This document shows, piece by piece, positions 11,710-21,555 of a DNA stretch of 64,000 nt. The stretch covers positions 9,878,984 through 9,942,983 of the forward strand of contig CAXIPT010000002.1 of NCBI GenBank assembly GCA_964030475.1, given 5' to 3'. Source of the stretch: Tethya wilhelma (taxonomy: Eukaryota > Porifera > Demospongiae > Tethyida > Tethyidae). Under the pieces are notes generated by a model. That model was given only the letters and a program-made list of their open reading frames with translations, made no database searches and was not told the origin of the DNA. Position 1 is the first letter of the stretch, and each line of letters starts with the position of its first letter. A program made the position numbers and the translations under genes.

Positions 11710-12741
11710 CTTACAGCATCAGGAGAGAAGAGGGCATGCAATGCTGGAGTATCAGGTAGAATTGGGTGGTGGGGTCTACAGAAAACAATAGAACACAACC
11801 AAGCAATGCAAAATCACCAAAAAACCCAAACAAAACATGTCATAAATAATTATATACACAATGAGTGCATATGCATGCTCTTGATCATTCATATCTACAC
11901 AGCTGCTCTACTCTATAGGACTAAAGTCCATCTGGTTTGAGAATGCCGGTAGAAAAAATTTGAATAACTTTCTAAATATCCAACCGATTTCAAAATTTCA
12001 AGTACCATTGGAAAGCGCTCATTCTTTCTGTTCTGTTGGTTGCTTTTCCTGCTTTCTACACCTTATACCAGTCAAAAGTTAGCTATTTTGTCCCATATGA
12101 AAAGTAATGCATTAATCTCACAATTTCACTTGCGGAGTCATTCTCAAACCAGATGGATTTCAGCGCTATCTCTCCTGCTTATGTGGTGAGCAAGCAAAGC
12201 TACCAAGACAAAACAAGACCTCAGAGAGCTACAAGAACTCACGGTGTCCCTGGTCTGAGGTGAGAGAGAGGGTCTCTGGGTGGCCATTGTGTCTTCTGGG
12301 CCGCCTCCAGAGCAGAGATAGAGATCATTTCAGGAGGCTCAGCACTCTGGGGAAAAAAGCAAATAAACCACACATCACATAAATTATATATTAAGACAGG
12401 AAATTGTTGAATATACAGAACACAATTGTCATTGTGTAATAAGATTTTGGTTATTTTCCAAAAAAATTTTACCTCTCAAAAAAGCTATCTCACTCTTTGT
12501 CACTAATAATGAATAAGTTGTGACAAATTGTGCAGAAAATTAGTATATTATTAACACTTATATATTTAAATGACTGTAGAACTGAAAGTACTCACTCTTA
12601 TTTCGTTGTCTGGGACCGAGTGTTTCCCTAGTCCTGGTCTGTCGAAGGTGACCCAGTATCTGTGCTTCTCAATGTCTACAGCTTCTATTAGACCAGTGTA
12701 GAACCCACTCTCCCACTCACGATTGGAATGAAGACGAGCTG

Positions 12742-12783
<42 letters not shown>

Positions 12784-13727
12784 GAGAGAGAGAGAGAGAT
12801 CACACACTTCCATCTACAAGTGGAGAAGTTGTGTGCTTTGCATATAAACAAGGTAACACAATTATGGATCACCAATAATGCACTATTTGGCAATTTAGTG
12901 ATTCGAAAAAAACTCGCCAAATTTATAATGCTTGCCAAATATACTCACTATACTGCATGACTGTGTGTGTGTATGTGTGCCAAAGTCACAAAATCTTGTC
13001 AATTTGGCGATGGTAAACTAAGCTACCAACAAAACAAGCTGGACAGTGTCAAATAAGAAACATGTTTTTTTGTAGCCTACACAAGATAGATTAGAGATCC
13101 ATAAACAAACCTGTTACACGAGTTCCAACAACGAGTAGAGCCGGAAGTTGATCAGGTAAGTCTTTGTACTGGGCAAAATCTTCCAAAGTGATCTTTAGAA
13201 ACATCATAAACACATATAAAGAGAAAGTATGATGTACACACACAAAAAAATTTAACATAAATAAGAGTGATAGCACTCAAAGGATTGACTGAGCAGCACT
13301 CACACTCCAGCCTCGTTTCCATGTTGGCACTCTCCCAGTGAATATTATGCACGAGTGTGTGCAAAAATAGGAAGAGAGAGAGCCTGGTACGCAAAATCAC
13401 GTGAATGACATTGCCCGAGAGAGTTTGTATGGTTTTTCTACTACAGCATACTAATTTTTCTACACGCTATGTCATTCACGTGATCTTACGTACCAGGCTC
13501 TCTCCCTTCTTATTTTTTAGTGTGCAATATTCTGGAAGAGAGCCTGGGAACGGAGCTACCCACACTCACCACTCCTTGGTGGACTTGTTGCTGGAGTTGT
13601 CTGACTTTGTTCCTCCGATACTCAATGAGGGCACTCTCTTCGGCAAAGAAGGTCGGGGAACATCTTCGTGGCTTACCCATCAGCCGACGCAGCTGTCTCC
13701 ATTGGATACGAGAGAGGGAGCGGGTCT

Positions 13728-13780
<53 letters not shown>

Positions 13781-14134
13781 GGAATGAATATGTGTAGTGT
13801 ACATCATTAAAATGCCACCATGTACGTTAAGTACCTTNCTTTCCTAGAACTAACTCAAGAAGCACCTAAGCCAGCTGCTCCTAGTGAGTGGTTACTACAG
13901 TTACAATCAAACGCAGCATCAGCAATGTGTACGGACCTCACAACAATATTACAGATGTGCACACAAGATGCAAGAGGGCGAAGAAAAGAGCTTCACAAGT
14001 ACTACATTAACAATGCCATGTGTTTTGTGTGTGCAAAATGCTTCAAGTGAAAGAAAACAAGGCACTGAAAATAATCTGCTTCTGCCACCTTCAACTTAAG
14101 CTAGACCATGTATGTTCACACACAAACACGGTCA

Positions 14135-14168
<34 letters not shown>

Positions 14169-15171
14169 CCTTGTTGACTTACGTTTGTGATGGAAGCTTT
14201 CTTTGGTGAGGTAGAATTGTGGTGTTTGGGAACGCTCTTTCTTGGGGAGGATCGAAGGTTGTGAGTGCTCCTTCGTAATCTTGCTGACTCTGTCATGTCA
14301 GTGAAAGTGTGTGTATTAGTAAACAAAGTAAAGTGATTTACATAGAGTACTTGTAGAAGCATACAAGTCAAAAACACAATGAATCGATGTACACATACAC
14401 AAAATTATGAATGTTTAATCCTTAAAAATGAAATTATCGGAATTGAAAGCTTGCTCTGGGCACACATACACGACCTATACAATGTAGTCATCTTGTGTAA
14501 AAGTACAAAGGTTAATAAAAATACTCCACAAAGTGCATTAAGCTTTGAGAGCAAGAAACTTCTCGGTAGCTACATTTACAGGCCTCTGTACAATACACAT
14601 GTAGATACAGTGTACCAACAAAAACACAAACACACATATAACACACCATGCACAATAAAATCATTTCTGGCAGATATAAAATTTTGAAGACACTCAACTT
14701 TACCTTTCAGGTCAATGAGGACTTCAGCAGCTGGGACAGGAGTATCACATATCTCTGCATACCAGTAAGAAAGTCTAGTAAGGTACCACAAAGCTTTGTG
14801 CTGACCACCAGTACTATGTATACTAGCACACAGTGATATAAATTTGACAGACACTCTACTTTCTGCCAAAACGCAAAACCTTCACAAAACACCCGTCCTT
14901 CCCATTGTCTAAGTAGTGTATGGTGAACTTATTCCCGCTGAAAACTAGCACAAAAGCCTACGTGTATACACTCCTCAGCGGGAGTCACATATGGGACAGG
15001 ACATGGGCAACTGTACGCAGAAATTCTCCTAGCGTATGAAACTTGTTTCGGCACTCAGTAACTAAAACACACCCCAAGCTTACCCTCTATGCGTTGGGAA
15101 CGCCTGCAGAGAACAGTATCTCGCTCACCTGGATCAAAGTCGTAAGGAGAGGCAGGGTTGTTATCCGCCAT
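9345..15171 (-). CDS. LIN9: LIN9, MuvB/DREAM complex subunit; one DIRP-domain exon not found
   Basis: Fifteen exons were joined by phase: 15171-15084, 14754-14704, 14289-14183, 13725-13570, 13192-13111, 12738-12596, 12346-12243, 11775-11715, 11565-11531, 11455-11362, 10971-10891, 10773-10693, 10366-10221, 10112-10046 and 9443-9345 (stop TAA). Diagnostic segments: QWRQLRRLMGKPRRCSPTFF (end of DIRP), AQYKDLPDQLPALLVVGTRV, GFYTGLIEAVDIEKHRYWVT then FDRPGLGKHSVPD (Tudor-like), IGGFPVDFLKQV, RIHRLREMNTEAEKH, SEFKQRYATVV and LLDLITRLTGLLLQIE. Family knowledge: LIN9 is a nuclear scaffold of MuvB, which binds cell-cycle promoters with DREAM or B-Myb. The N-terminal DIRP stretch (the W-C-YEWFY-type segment of the family) should lie between 13725 and 14183; an N at 13838 falls there. 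The flanking exons are both phase 0. The C-terminus is shorter than in vertebrates. Confidence 0.93.
9980..10027. repeat. (CA)n microsatellite in a LIN9 intron
   Basis: About 24 CA units directly downstream of the exon at 10112-10046. Shorter CA/GT runs also flank LIN9 exons at 10120, 10370, 10651-10690, 13731-13777 and 14139-14166, and (GA)n at 11665-11707 and 12746-12800. Confidence 0.95.
11926..12160. mobile_element. TIR element (MITE-like) in a LIN9 intron
   Basis: TCCATCTGGTTTGAGAATG at the left end is the inverse of CATTCTCAAACCAGATGGA at the right end, about 235 bp overall. There is no coding content. It sits between the exons at 12346-12243 and 11775-11715. Confidence 0.7.
13371..13509. 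mobile_element. Foldback element with about 40-bp arms in a LIN9 intron
   Basis: The left arm (GAAGAGAGAGAGCCTGGTAC, then ATCACGTGAATGACA) is repeated inverted at the right end (TGTCATTCACGTGAT, then GTACCAGGCTCTCTCCCTTC). The loop is about 60 bp. Confidence 0.7.
13839..14049 (+). other. Unassigned open segment next to an N, possible exon
   Basis: Directly after the N at 13838 a TTTCCTAG precedes a 65-codon open frame with protein-like composition (EAPKPAAPSEWLLQLQ, CTDLTTILQMCTQDARGRRK), ending in a stop at 14047. It lies on the strand opposite LIN9, exactly where LIN9 lacks an exon, so it may belong to a misplaced contig. I do not recognise it. It may equally be chance. Confidence 0.25.
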
Positions 15172-15260
15172 TTTTTGTATTTTCTCCATGGAGGTTGTAA
15201 CAACTGCGCATGCGCACTTAGTCCGTCCACGTGTACCAAATGGCACACCCACACGGTACA
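15172..15260. promoter_or_regulatory. Bidirectional promoter between LIN9 and WDR12 with an NRF-1-type palindrome
   Basis: Only 89 bp separate the two divergent start codons. The interval is GC-richer than its surroundings and contains TGCGCATGCGCA at 15205-15216, a perfect match to the NRF-1 half-site palindrome, and CACGTG (E-box) at 15228-15233. There is no TATA box. Family knowledge: NRF-1 sites are typical of TATA-less divergent promoters of animal housekeeping genes. Confidence 0.7.
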
Positions 15261-17900
15261 ATGGAAGAAGAAGACACTACAGGACACGTGCAAGCTTTGT
15301 TTTTTACAAAGCAAAAGGGGTAACTCAACTCCTTTACATCTTGTATTTGTGGAATAAACATTTGTTTGTATTTTTCACTCATTTCCCTCCAGATATTCCA
15401 TTCCAGAAACTCCATTCTCGATTCCAGTCACAGCCAGCCAAGAAGAACTGAGTTCCCTTATCAACCAGCTCCTTGAAAGTGAAGGTATGTATGTATAATT
15501 TAAACAGATTGTGTATAAATGACATTGTGTAGCATCTTGCTAATGAGTAAACAATTTTTGTTACCGCTCTTGTGTGTCAAATCGAAGGTTTTGCCATAAT
15601 GCGATTATTATAAGCTAAACAAAAGTTTTGTGACCAGGCTAGTAAGTCAGTCAGTGTTTCTCTTTGCAAATCAAATCCAATGCAACCAGTTTTGTTTAGA
15701 GAAGCAGATATTTCTCCAAAAAGAGTAGCTAGATGGCTTATGTCAACGTCATGAATGTTTTCACTATGAGCTGAGTATACCTTTCAATAGAAGATGACGC
15801 CAATTCTAGCGATATTCCTGCAAAGAAGTTTGATTTTCTCATTGCTGGAGAGATCATACGAGGCTCACTGGAGGGGCACATCTCCAAAAGGAACTTGGAC
15901 GTGGAAAACGTGATTCGAATCGAGTACGTCACGAGAGACCCACCTCCAACTCTTTCTGAGGAATTTGATCACGAGGACTGGGTCAGTTGCGTCCACTGCA
16001 ATCGTAAATTGTAAGTCATGTGATTCTCATGTGATAGTCACATGATTATTGTGTATTTGTGTGTGTGTATTTCAGCATTTTGACTGGTTGCTATGACAAC
16101 CATGTGAGGATATGGACACATGAAGGTAAGCCATTTTCATCACAATAATTATCCCTTTCCTAATTAAAGGAATTTTACAATTTTCCGGCAGGGAGGTTGG
16201 TATGCATATCTGAAGAGCACAGCGCACCAGTGAAAGACGTAAAATGGCTACAACAAAGTAAGTTGAAGTGAAATTCCCACTTGTATTCAAGACGCATCTT
16301 TTTTGTTAGGTGAAGAAGGTCACAAAGGAGACTACTTGTGTCTAAGTGCGTCTCAGGATCAGAATGTGTGTATGTGGTCGTTTACGCCTCCAAAACGGGA
16401 TCGTGAAACCGGTCAGACCAGATTACTTCACAGATTCAAAGGACATTCAAAGTCAGTGGAAGCAATATCAGTCAACCCTGATGGAAGCAAGGTATTGGTA
16501 TCATTTTTTGTTTGTTTGTTTGTTTGTTTGTTTGTGTTTGTGTTTTGTTTTTGCATGAGTCTCTGTATTGATGCTGTTACCTCTCTCTCTAGTTTTGCAG
16601 TGTGTCATGGGACAGTATGCTGAAGATTTGGTCTGCAGGTATGGTAGAATAGCTTGCCACAAAGTAATTCTACCATTTTACGAGGCAAGGCCTATAGCCT
16701 AGCTTCTGCCAATAGCCAATAATACTGTATTACAAGATTCCTGAAAGTAAAGCAAGATTTTTGAAAGAAAGATTTAGAATTGTATGCTTTTTCAAGCTTT
16801 TAGTTATTCTTTGTTATTTCACATATAGTTCCTGACACGAGTCCTCTAGATGAAATCGAAAATGAAGAAGAAATGGTTGCCAAGAGACCAAAACACGACA
16901 GCAGTACCACTCACCATGCCACAACTCGAACTCCCATTGTCACACTGCAAGGCCACACCCAGCCAGCTACAGCTGTGGTATGGGCGGAGTCTGAGGAGAT
17001 CCTGTCGGCAGGTTGGGACCACTGCATCAGAGTGTGGGATGCAGTCAGTGGTTCTAATAAGAGCACACTAGTAAGTAAATTTCTGTTTAGAATCTGATAC
17101 GCTTTTCTAACCATTTTCATGCCTATAATGCGAGTACCGTATAGCAGGGTTTGACTTTCACAGATGTTTCTCATCAAACATTTTGTGTTTTTGTGGATAA
17201 AGACTTCCGCAGATGGATCGTGATCTGTGAAACTGTGAAAGTTAAACCCCGTGAAACTTTCCCGCTATGCAGTGTTTATAATGTACAATTGTGTATGTCA
17301 AACTCTATATCATTCAAAATATTTTGAATCAAATTCTTTTTGTGTTGTTTGTATTTCCCTCTTTGTAGAGTGGTAGTAAAGTATTTCATGATATCGATTG
17401 GAGTCCTCTATCTCACCTAGTTGCTTCTGCCAACTCGGACAAAGTGGTTAGAATATGGGATACAAAACAGTCAGGTATAATAGTATGCAGACACGCAGTT
17501 TTATAGACTCACAGACTATTGTTAGCTTTTTATTGCTCTTTTTCCTCTCATCATCTTCTAGAATCTTCTGTTGTTCAATCCACCTTGTCTTCTCACCAAG
17601 GCTGGGTCGTGGCTGTTCGATGGAGTCCTCAAAATGAGCACCAGCTGCTCTCGGGCTCTTACGACTCAACCCTCAGGCTCTGGGATATCCGTAGCAACAG
17701 AGTACCGCTGTTCACTGTTGCAGCTCATGAGGGCAAAGTGCTAGCATGTGATTGGAGTATACAACAGGTACACTGAAATGTGTTGAAAGTGATGTGTTAT
17801 TGTTAGCCTGATATTATTGGTTTGGAAATGTGTATTTTCATAGATGTTTGCAAGTGGTGGCGAAGATAATAAACTAAGAACTTTTTCTTTGCTCTCATGA
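15261..17900 (+). CDS. WDR12: WDR12 / Ytm1, ribosome biogenesis WD40 protein
   Basis: Eleven exons in continuous phase: 15261-15319, 15393-15484, 15791-16010, 16076-16125, 16192-16257, 16310-16491, 16593-16638, 16829-17070, 17369-17474, 17562-17767 and 17844-17900 (TGA). The N-terminal NLE domain reads ALFFTKQKGYSIPETPFSIP and later FDFLIAGEIIRGSLEGHI. WD40 blades follow: LTGCYDNHVRIWTHEG, LSASQDQNVCMWSF, FCSVSWDSMLKIWSA, an acidic linker, LSAGWDHCIRVWD, VASANSDKVVRIWDTK, LLSGSYDSTLRLWDIRSNRV, and FASGGEDNKLRTFSLLS at the C-terminus. Family knowledge: WDR12 joins PES1 and BOP1 in the PeBoW complex, whose NLE domain engages the Midasin/Rea1 ATPase to mature the 60S subunit in the nucleolus. 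The gene looks complete. A small TIR element lies in intron 8. Confidence 0.95.
17135..17271. mobile_element. Small TIR element in WDR12 intron 8
   Basis: TACCGTATAGCAGGGTTTGA at the left end faces CCCGCTATGCAGT at the right end, with inner complementary stretches GACTTTCACAG and GTGAAAGTT. Similar TACCGTATAA ends occur at 21078-21310. Confidence 0.5.
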
Positions 17901-19019
17901 TTATTTCACATGTATTTCTATGCATATTGCATATTGCATGATTATGTTTAAGGGGGTCCGATACCCAAAGAATTTTCAATAGCACCTTTTCTAACAACCT
18001 GAGCTAGAGGGGGGATATAAGTTAAAATATATACCAAAATGATCCTCTCACTGAGATCTTTCTGAATGCTGCATTTTCAAAACAAATGGGGTAAATTTGC
18101 AATTCTTTTTTTTTTTTTTTCTGTATCCCCCTTGAAGAAAATCTCAATGTCATAATGATGTACTCAAAATTCTATGCACAATGGATCAATTTTCATGCAA
18201 AGTACGTCCTTTTCGACTCGTTTGCTGGCGAAAAGGTAGCAAACAAAATCTAGGCAGCTTTGAAATTCTCGGTGTACTTTTTATTTAGCCTTTTGGTGTA
18301 GGTAAAGGTCGTCAATAGACCACGCGGTTGCATGCATATAATGCGCGCGCATGCGCATCAAATGTACACTTCTGCTTGTAGAGACTGACTAGTCTCTGCT
18401 GTGTGATTGTCTCCATGCAATTGAACACCTTAGTGAATGAACAAGTAGTAAAAATTTTATAAAAATGAGAATTGTAGGAATAGGCAGTGCAGTAAAAAAC
18501 AATGAAACAAGGCAAGTCTCTGAATTTCGGCACATGACTACTTCATTTTTTGTACTCAACTTTCATACGCCATTTGGCTCATGAGTCAATGCAATTGCAA
18601 TCACTTGATTAATTTAGATAAAGTAACAAGCATGTAGGTACACAGTAACAATTATCATTGAATGATGGAATTCGAACTTGCAATTGAGTCATCAGAATGA
18701 AGTAGTCAAGTGCCGAAATATTCAGAGACTTGCTTTGTTTCATTACTTTTACCATACTGCATGCCCATTCCTACACTTCTCATTTTTATAAAACTTTTAC
18801 TAGTTGTATAATAACTAAAACTAAAAATCATTGACATTAAAAGTTAACTAAGCTAAAACTAAAAGCTAGCTAAACTGCAGCGGTATCATCATATTAAAGT
18901 TAGATTTACCTTGGGTAAAACTTACTAAAACTAAAACTAATTCTACAGTAGGATCAAAAATTTACTAAAACTTTAACTAAAATATGTATGCAAATAAATT
19001 GACTAAAACAACATTAATA
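17901..19019. other. Spacer between WDR12 and aerolysin-like gene 1
   Basis: No coding sequence supported. It contains unique AT-rich sequence (17945-18300) and a long-TIR foldback element (18320-18803). The rest (18805-19015) is a run of short ACTAAAACTAAAA-like repeats. Confidence 0.6.
18320..18803. mobile_element. Long-TIR foldback element, copy 1, with adjoining CGCATGCGC module
   Basis: A roughly 110-bp arm starting ACAAGTAGTAAAA (18437) and ending ATGACTACTTCATTTT (18544) recurs inverted at 18692-18803. Just left of it (18335-18431) is a module with GCGCGCATGCGCAT and GACTGACTAGTCTCT. The same module-plus-foldback order occurs at 46190-46862 and, inverted, at 43467-44058. Confidence 0.7.
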
Positions 19020-20078
19020 TTATTCAGTCAGCTTCGAAGTCTTGGGACAGGTAGGATTGTGTGCAACTGGTTTGAATGTTTCGTGTGAACGGCTTATGAG
19101 AACTCCATTCCAAGTTCCTCTCACAGTTTTATGTACTCCGCCAAAATTAAAGACCATCTCGTATGGAACATCAGCTTCAATCTGGTAGGCAATTAGTTGA
19201 ACCTCGTATGTGCTATGTGGGGGTACGTTAACAGTCACCGAAAAGGTACTTGTCACAGTTCGAGTGAATGATGTCGAAAGTGAAACTGACTCAGAAAATG
19301 TAAAACTTAGACCAAAAGTGAATCCAAGAACATCTTTGATCAGCCCCGCTTGTATTTGACCACTAATTGTAAATTCAAAACCAAGAGTATGAGTGTATGT
19401 ACGGGTGGTTTGTATCATTTCTGATATCACAGGACTGTTCCCGTTCTGAAGTACATCACCAGGGTTGCAAGCTGTATGGTTGAAAATAGTTCGTGGAGTC
19501 GTGCTCAGCACTTTGAAATCATTGGAAAGGAAGTTTATATTGACGAGGGACACCTCTCCCCTGATATTATCAGCATACCGATTGAAGTTTCTTCGATCTC
19601 TCGCTGCATCACTAGAGTATCCGACTCGAGTGTTTGCAGTATGCCAGGCAGCGGCCATTCCCATCTTCTTGATAGTCAGAGCAAGGGTGCTACTCACCTC
19701 ACCACTGTTGCGAATTCTGTTGTAATAATTGTTCACTCTTTGCAGATCTCTGCTTGCATCACTGCGGTAATTCCACCTTGTATTGGCAGTGTACCAACCA
19801 GAATACAAAAACATCTGCTTCATGTCATCGGCAACTGCACTTGAGATAATACCTTCCATTTTTTCTTTGAAGCTATTAGCATATGCATTAAAAGCTTCTC
19901 CATCTCTTGAAGCATCACTACGATAGCCTTTGCGAGTATTTGCAGTATACCAGCTGGCCCGCCAGGCACACAATTTCAGTTGGTCTGCAGCATCGTGTGG
20001 TAGAATATTGATACCAGCTGCATGGCCAAGAACAATGGCAGAGCTCAGCAGAAGTAGTGATGTGATAATTGTAGACAT
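19020..20078 (-). CDS. Secreted aerolysin-like pore-forming protein 1, 352 aa
   Basis: One exon from ATG at 20078 to TGA at 19020. Residues 1-20 form a signal peptide (LLLLSSAIVLGHAAG). Residues about 43-76, 95-126 and 145-174 are three copies of a repeat, period about 51, with core W-Y/H-T-A-N-T-R-x-x-Y-x-S-D-A-x-R-D. Residues about 200-345 fit an aerolysin-family membrane-insertion module: alternating Ser/Thr and hydrophobic strands, an amphipathic stretch GLIKDVLGFTFGLSFTFSES (about 245-264), then PPHSTYEV. Family knowledge: such proteins oligomerise and insert a beta-barrel. I do not recognise the N-terminal repeat domain; receptor or glycan binding is inference. A TATA box lies about 90 bp upstream. 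A paralogue is at 21556-22599. Confidence 0.8.
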   Translation of the reverse strand: MSTIITSLLLLSSAIVLGHAAGINILPHDAADQLKLCAWRASWYTANTRKGYRSDASRDGEAFNAYANSFKEKMEGIISSAVADDMKQMFLYSGWYTANTRWNYRSDASRDLQRVNNYYNRIRNSGEVSSTLALTIKKMGMAAAWHTANTRVGYSSDAARDRRNFNRYADNIRGEVSLVNINFLSNDFKVLSTTPRTIFNHTACNPGDVLQNGNSPVISEMIQTTRTYTHTLGFEFTISGQIQAGLIKDVLGFTFGLSFTFSESVSLSTSFTRTVTSTFSVTVNVPPHSTYEVQLIAYQIEADVPYEMVFNFGGVHKTVRGTWNGVLISRSHETFKPVAHNPTCPKTSKLTE

Positions 20079-20163
20079 TTTTTCCCCTTGAAGTCGCTTG
20101 GCCTTGAAGTGAAGTCAGTATAGATTGAAGTGATTTGTGTGAATGAAAAGAGTGTGCCTGCAG

Positions 20164-20174
20164 CCCCTTTTATA
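20164..20174 (-). promoter_or_regulatory. TATA box of aerolysin-like gene 1
   Basis: Minus strand TATAAAAGGGG, about 86 bp before the ATG. The paralogue has TATAAAAAGGG at nearly the same distance. Confidence 0.7.
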
Positions 20175-20199
20175 GTAGTTGGCAGATATTGCAGATATT

Positions 20200-21070
20200 G
20201 CAAACATTAATAACCTATAACCTATAAGTAGGAACTAGATTCAATGAAAGAATTAAGAACTTTAATTTGTTGACTAGAATGGTTTTCCTTAAGATGACAT
20301 GATTAGAATAATTTATGATGCAAAACAAAATTGTTCGGTTTCAATCTTCTTTAGCTAGTAAACCTGGCCACACAATAGTCACGATGTTTTCCTTCCCACT
20401 TAACCAAGAAACACAACTATGCAATGACCTTTAATGAACCAGTTGAGTAGGCTGTTTTCTTGGAAAGCTCGATCGATTATAGTACTCATGCAACTATCCG
20501 TAATGATTATTGCGTGATCAATCTTATAAAAGTAGTAAAATTTCAAAAAATAAGTAGTGTAGGAATGGGCAGTGCTATAAAAAGCATTGGAACAAGGCAC
20601 GTCTCAATTTCGGCACGTGACTACTTCATTTTTGATGATTTATTCTTGATCCCTAATATGGATCCTCAGTGTCATAAATACAAAGATCTGTACTACTATA
20701 ATTATATATAATTATAGTACCATAGCTTAAATTTACATTGGTTCAAATTCCTACTGATTATAAAGATTTTATTCAAGATGACCTGCTTAAAATAATTTAT
20801 GCCGCAAAACAAACAGGTTTCAATCTTCTTTAGCTGGTTACTGCAGCTGGTTCATTAAAGGTCATTGGTTGTGTTTCCTGCATGGTTAAGTGGGAAGGAA
20901 AGCATGCATCATGATGTACTATTGTGTAGCCAGGTTTATTGGCTGTTTTCTTGGAAAGCTCCATTGTAGTAATACTCATGCAACTATAGCCATAATATTA
21001 TATCAATGATCATTGCATGATCAAGTCTTACATACCATGCACTTAAGGCTTCCGTGGGAACAAAATGCAT
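20200..21070. repeat. Spacer with duplicated modules between the two aerolysin-like genes
   Basis: CTTCTTTAGCT(A/G)GT and GGCTGTTTTCTTGGAAAGCTC with ATACTCATGCAACTAT each occur twice (20340-20500 and 20820-20990), partly inverted. Between them (20527-20720) lies a truncated half of the long-TIR foldback family (GTAGTAAAATTT...GACTACTTCATTTTT plus its inner spacer). No gene is seen. Confidence 0.55.
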
Positions 21071-21077
21071 GTTTGCA

Positions 21078-21310
21078 TACCTTATAGCGGGTAAATTTGG
21101 CGAGAATTAAATGGCAAATTGGTGAATTATTCTGCAAATCACCATATTAAAAATTGCCAAACAGTTTTATACATATACGTACACAGGCTACGTACACGCA
21201 TATAAATGATGCAGCGTGCAGAATTAAATCACCAAATTTAAATCGCCAATCACGCTAAAATGCAAATTCACCACATTTTAAGCCCGCTAAATTTACCCAT
21301 TATACGGTAC
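21078..21310. mobile_element. TIR element with TACCGTATAATGGGTAAATTT-type ends
   Basis: TACCTTATAGCGGGTAAATTT at the left and AAATTTACCCATTATACGGTA at the right are near-inverse. The interior is AT-rich with AAATCACCA / TGGCGA motifs and no ORF. Confidence 0.65.
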
Positions 21311-21555
21311 ATGGTCAGTATTAATCTTGTATCTGAAAAATCGAAACATTTAACAAAACTTATATCTAAGGTAGGTATACTAAGCATGCATACAATTTTA
21401 TAGAGGTAGCAAAAAGCCTTATTTCTAGCACACTTTGAAAATTAAATCAACAAAAGTTTATTCAGTTATAGTAGTAATACTGAGGATATGTCCATACTTT
21501 ATAGATTAGTTTATTTTAGTATGCAAAAATTATATTTGCATTGGTACAATATTCT

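Noticed and set aside
15158..15451. Plus-strand frame starting upstream of WDR12 exon 1
   Set aside because: It runs through the shared promoter in a different frame; the NLE-domain start at 15261 with correct splice phase is preferred.
19465..19844. Plus-strand open frames opposite the aerolysin-like genes and the actinoporin-like genes
   Set aside because: They mirror strongly coding minus-strand exons and show no independent features.
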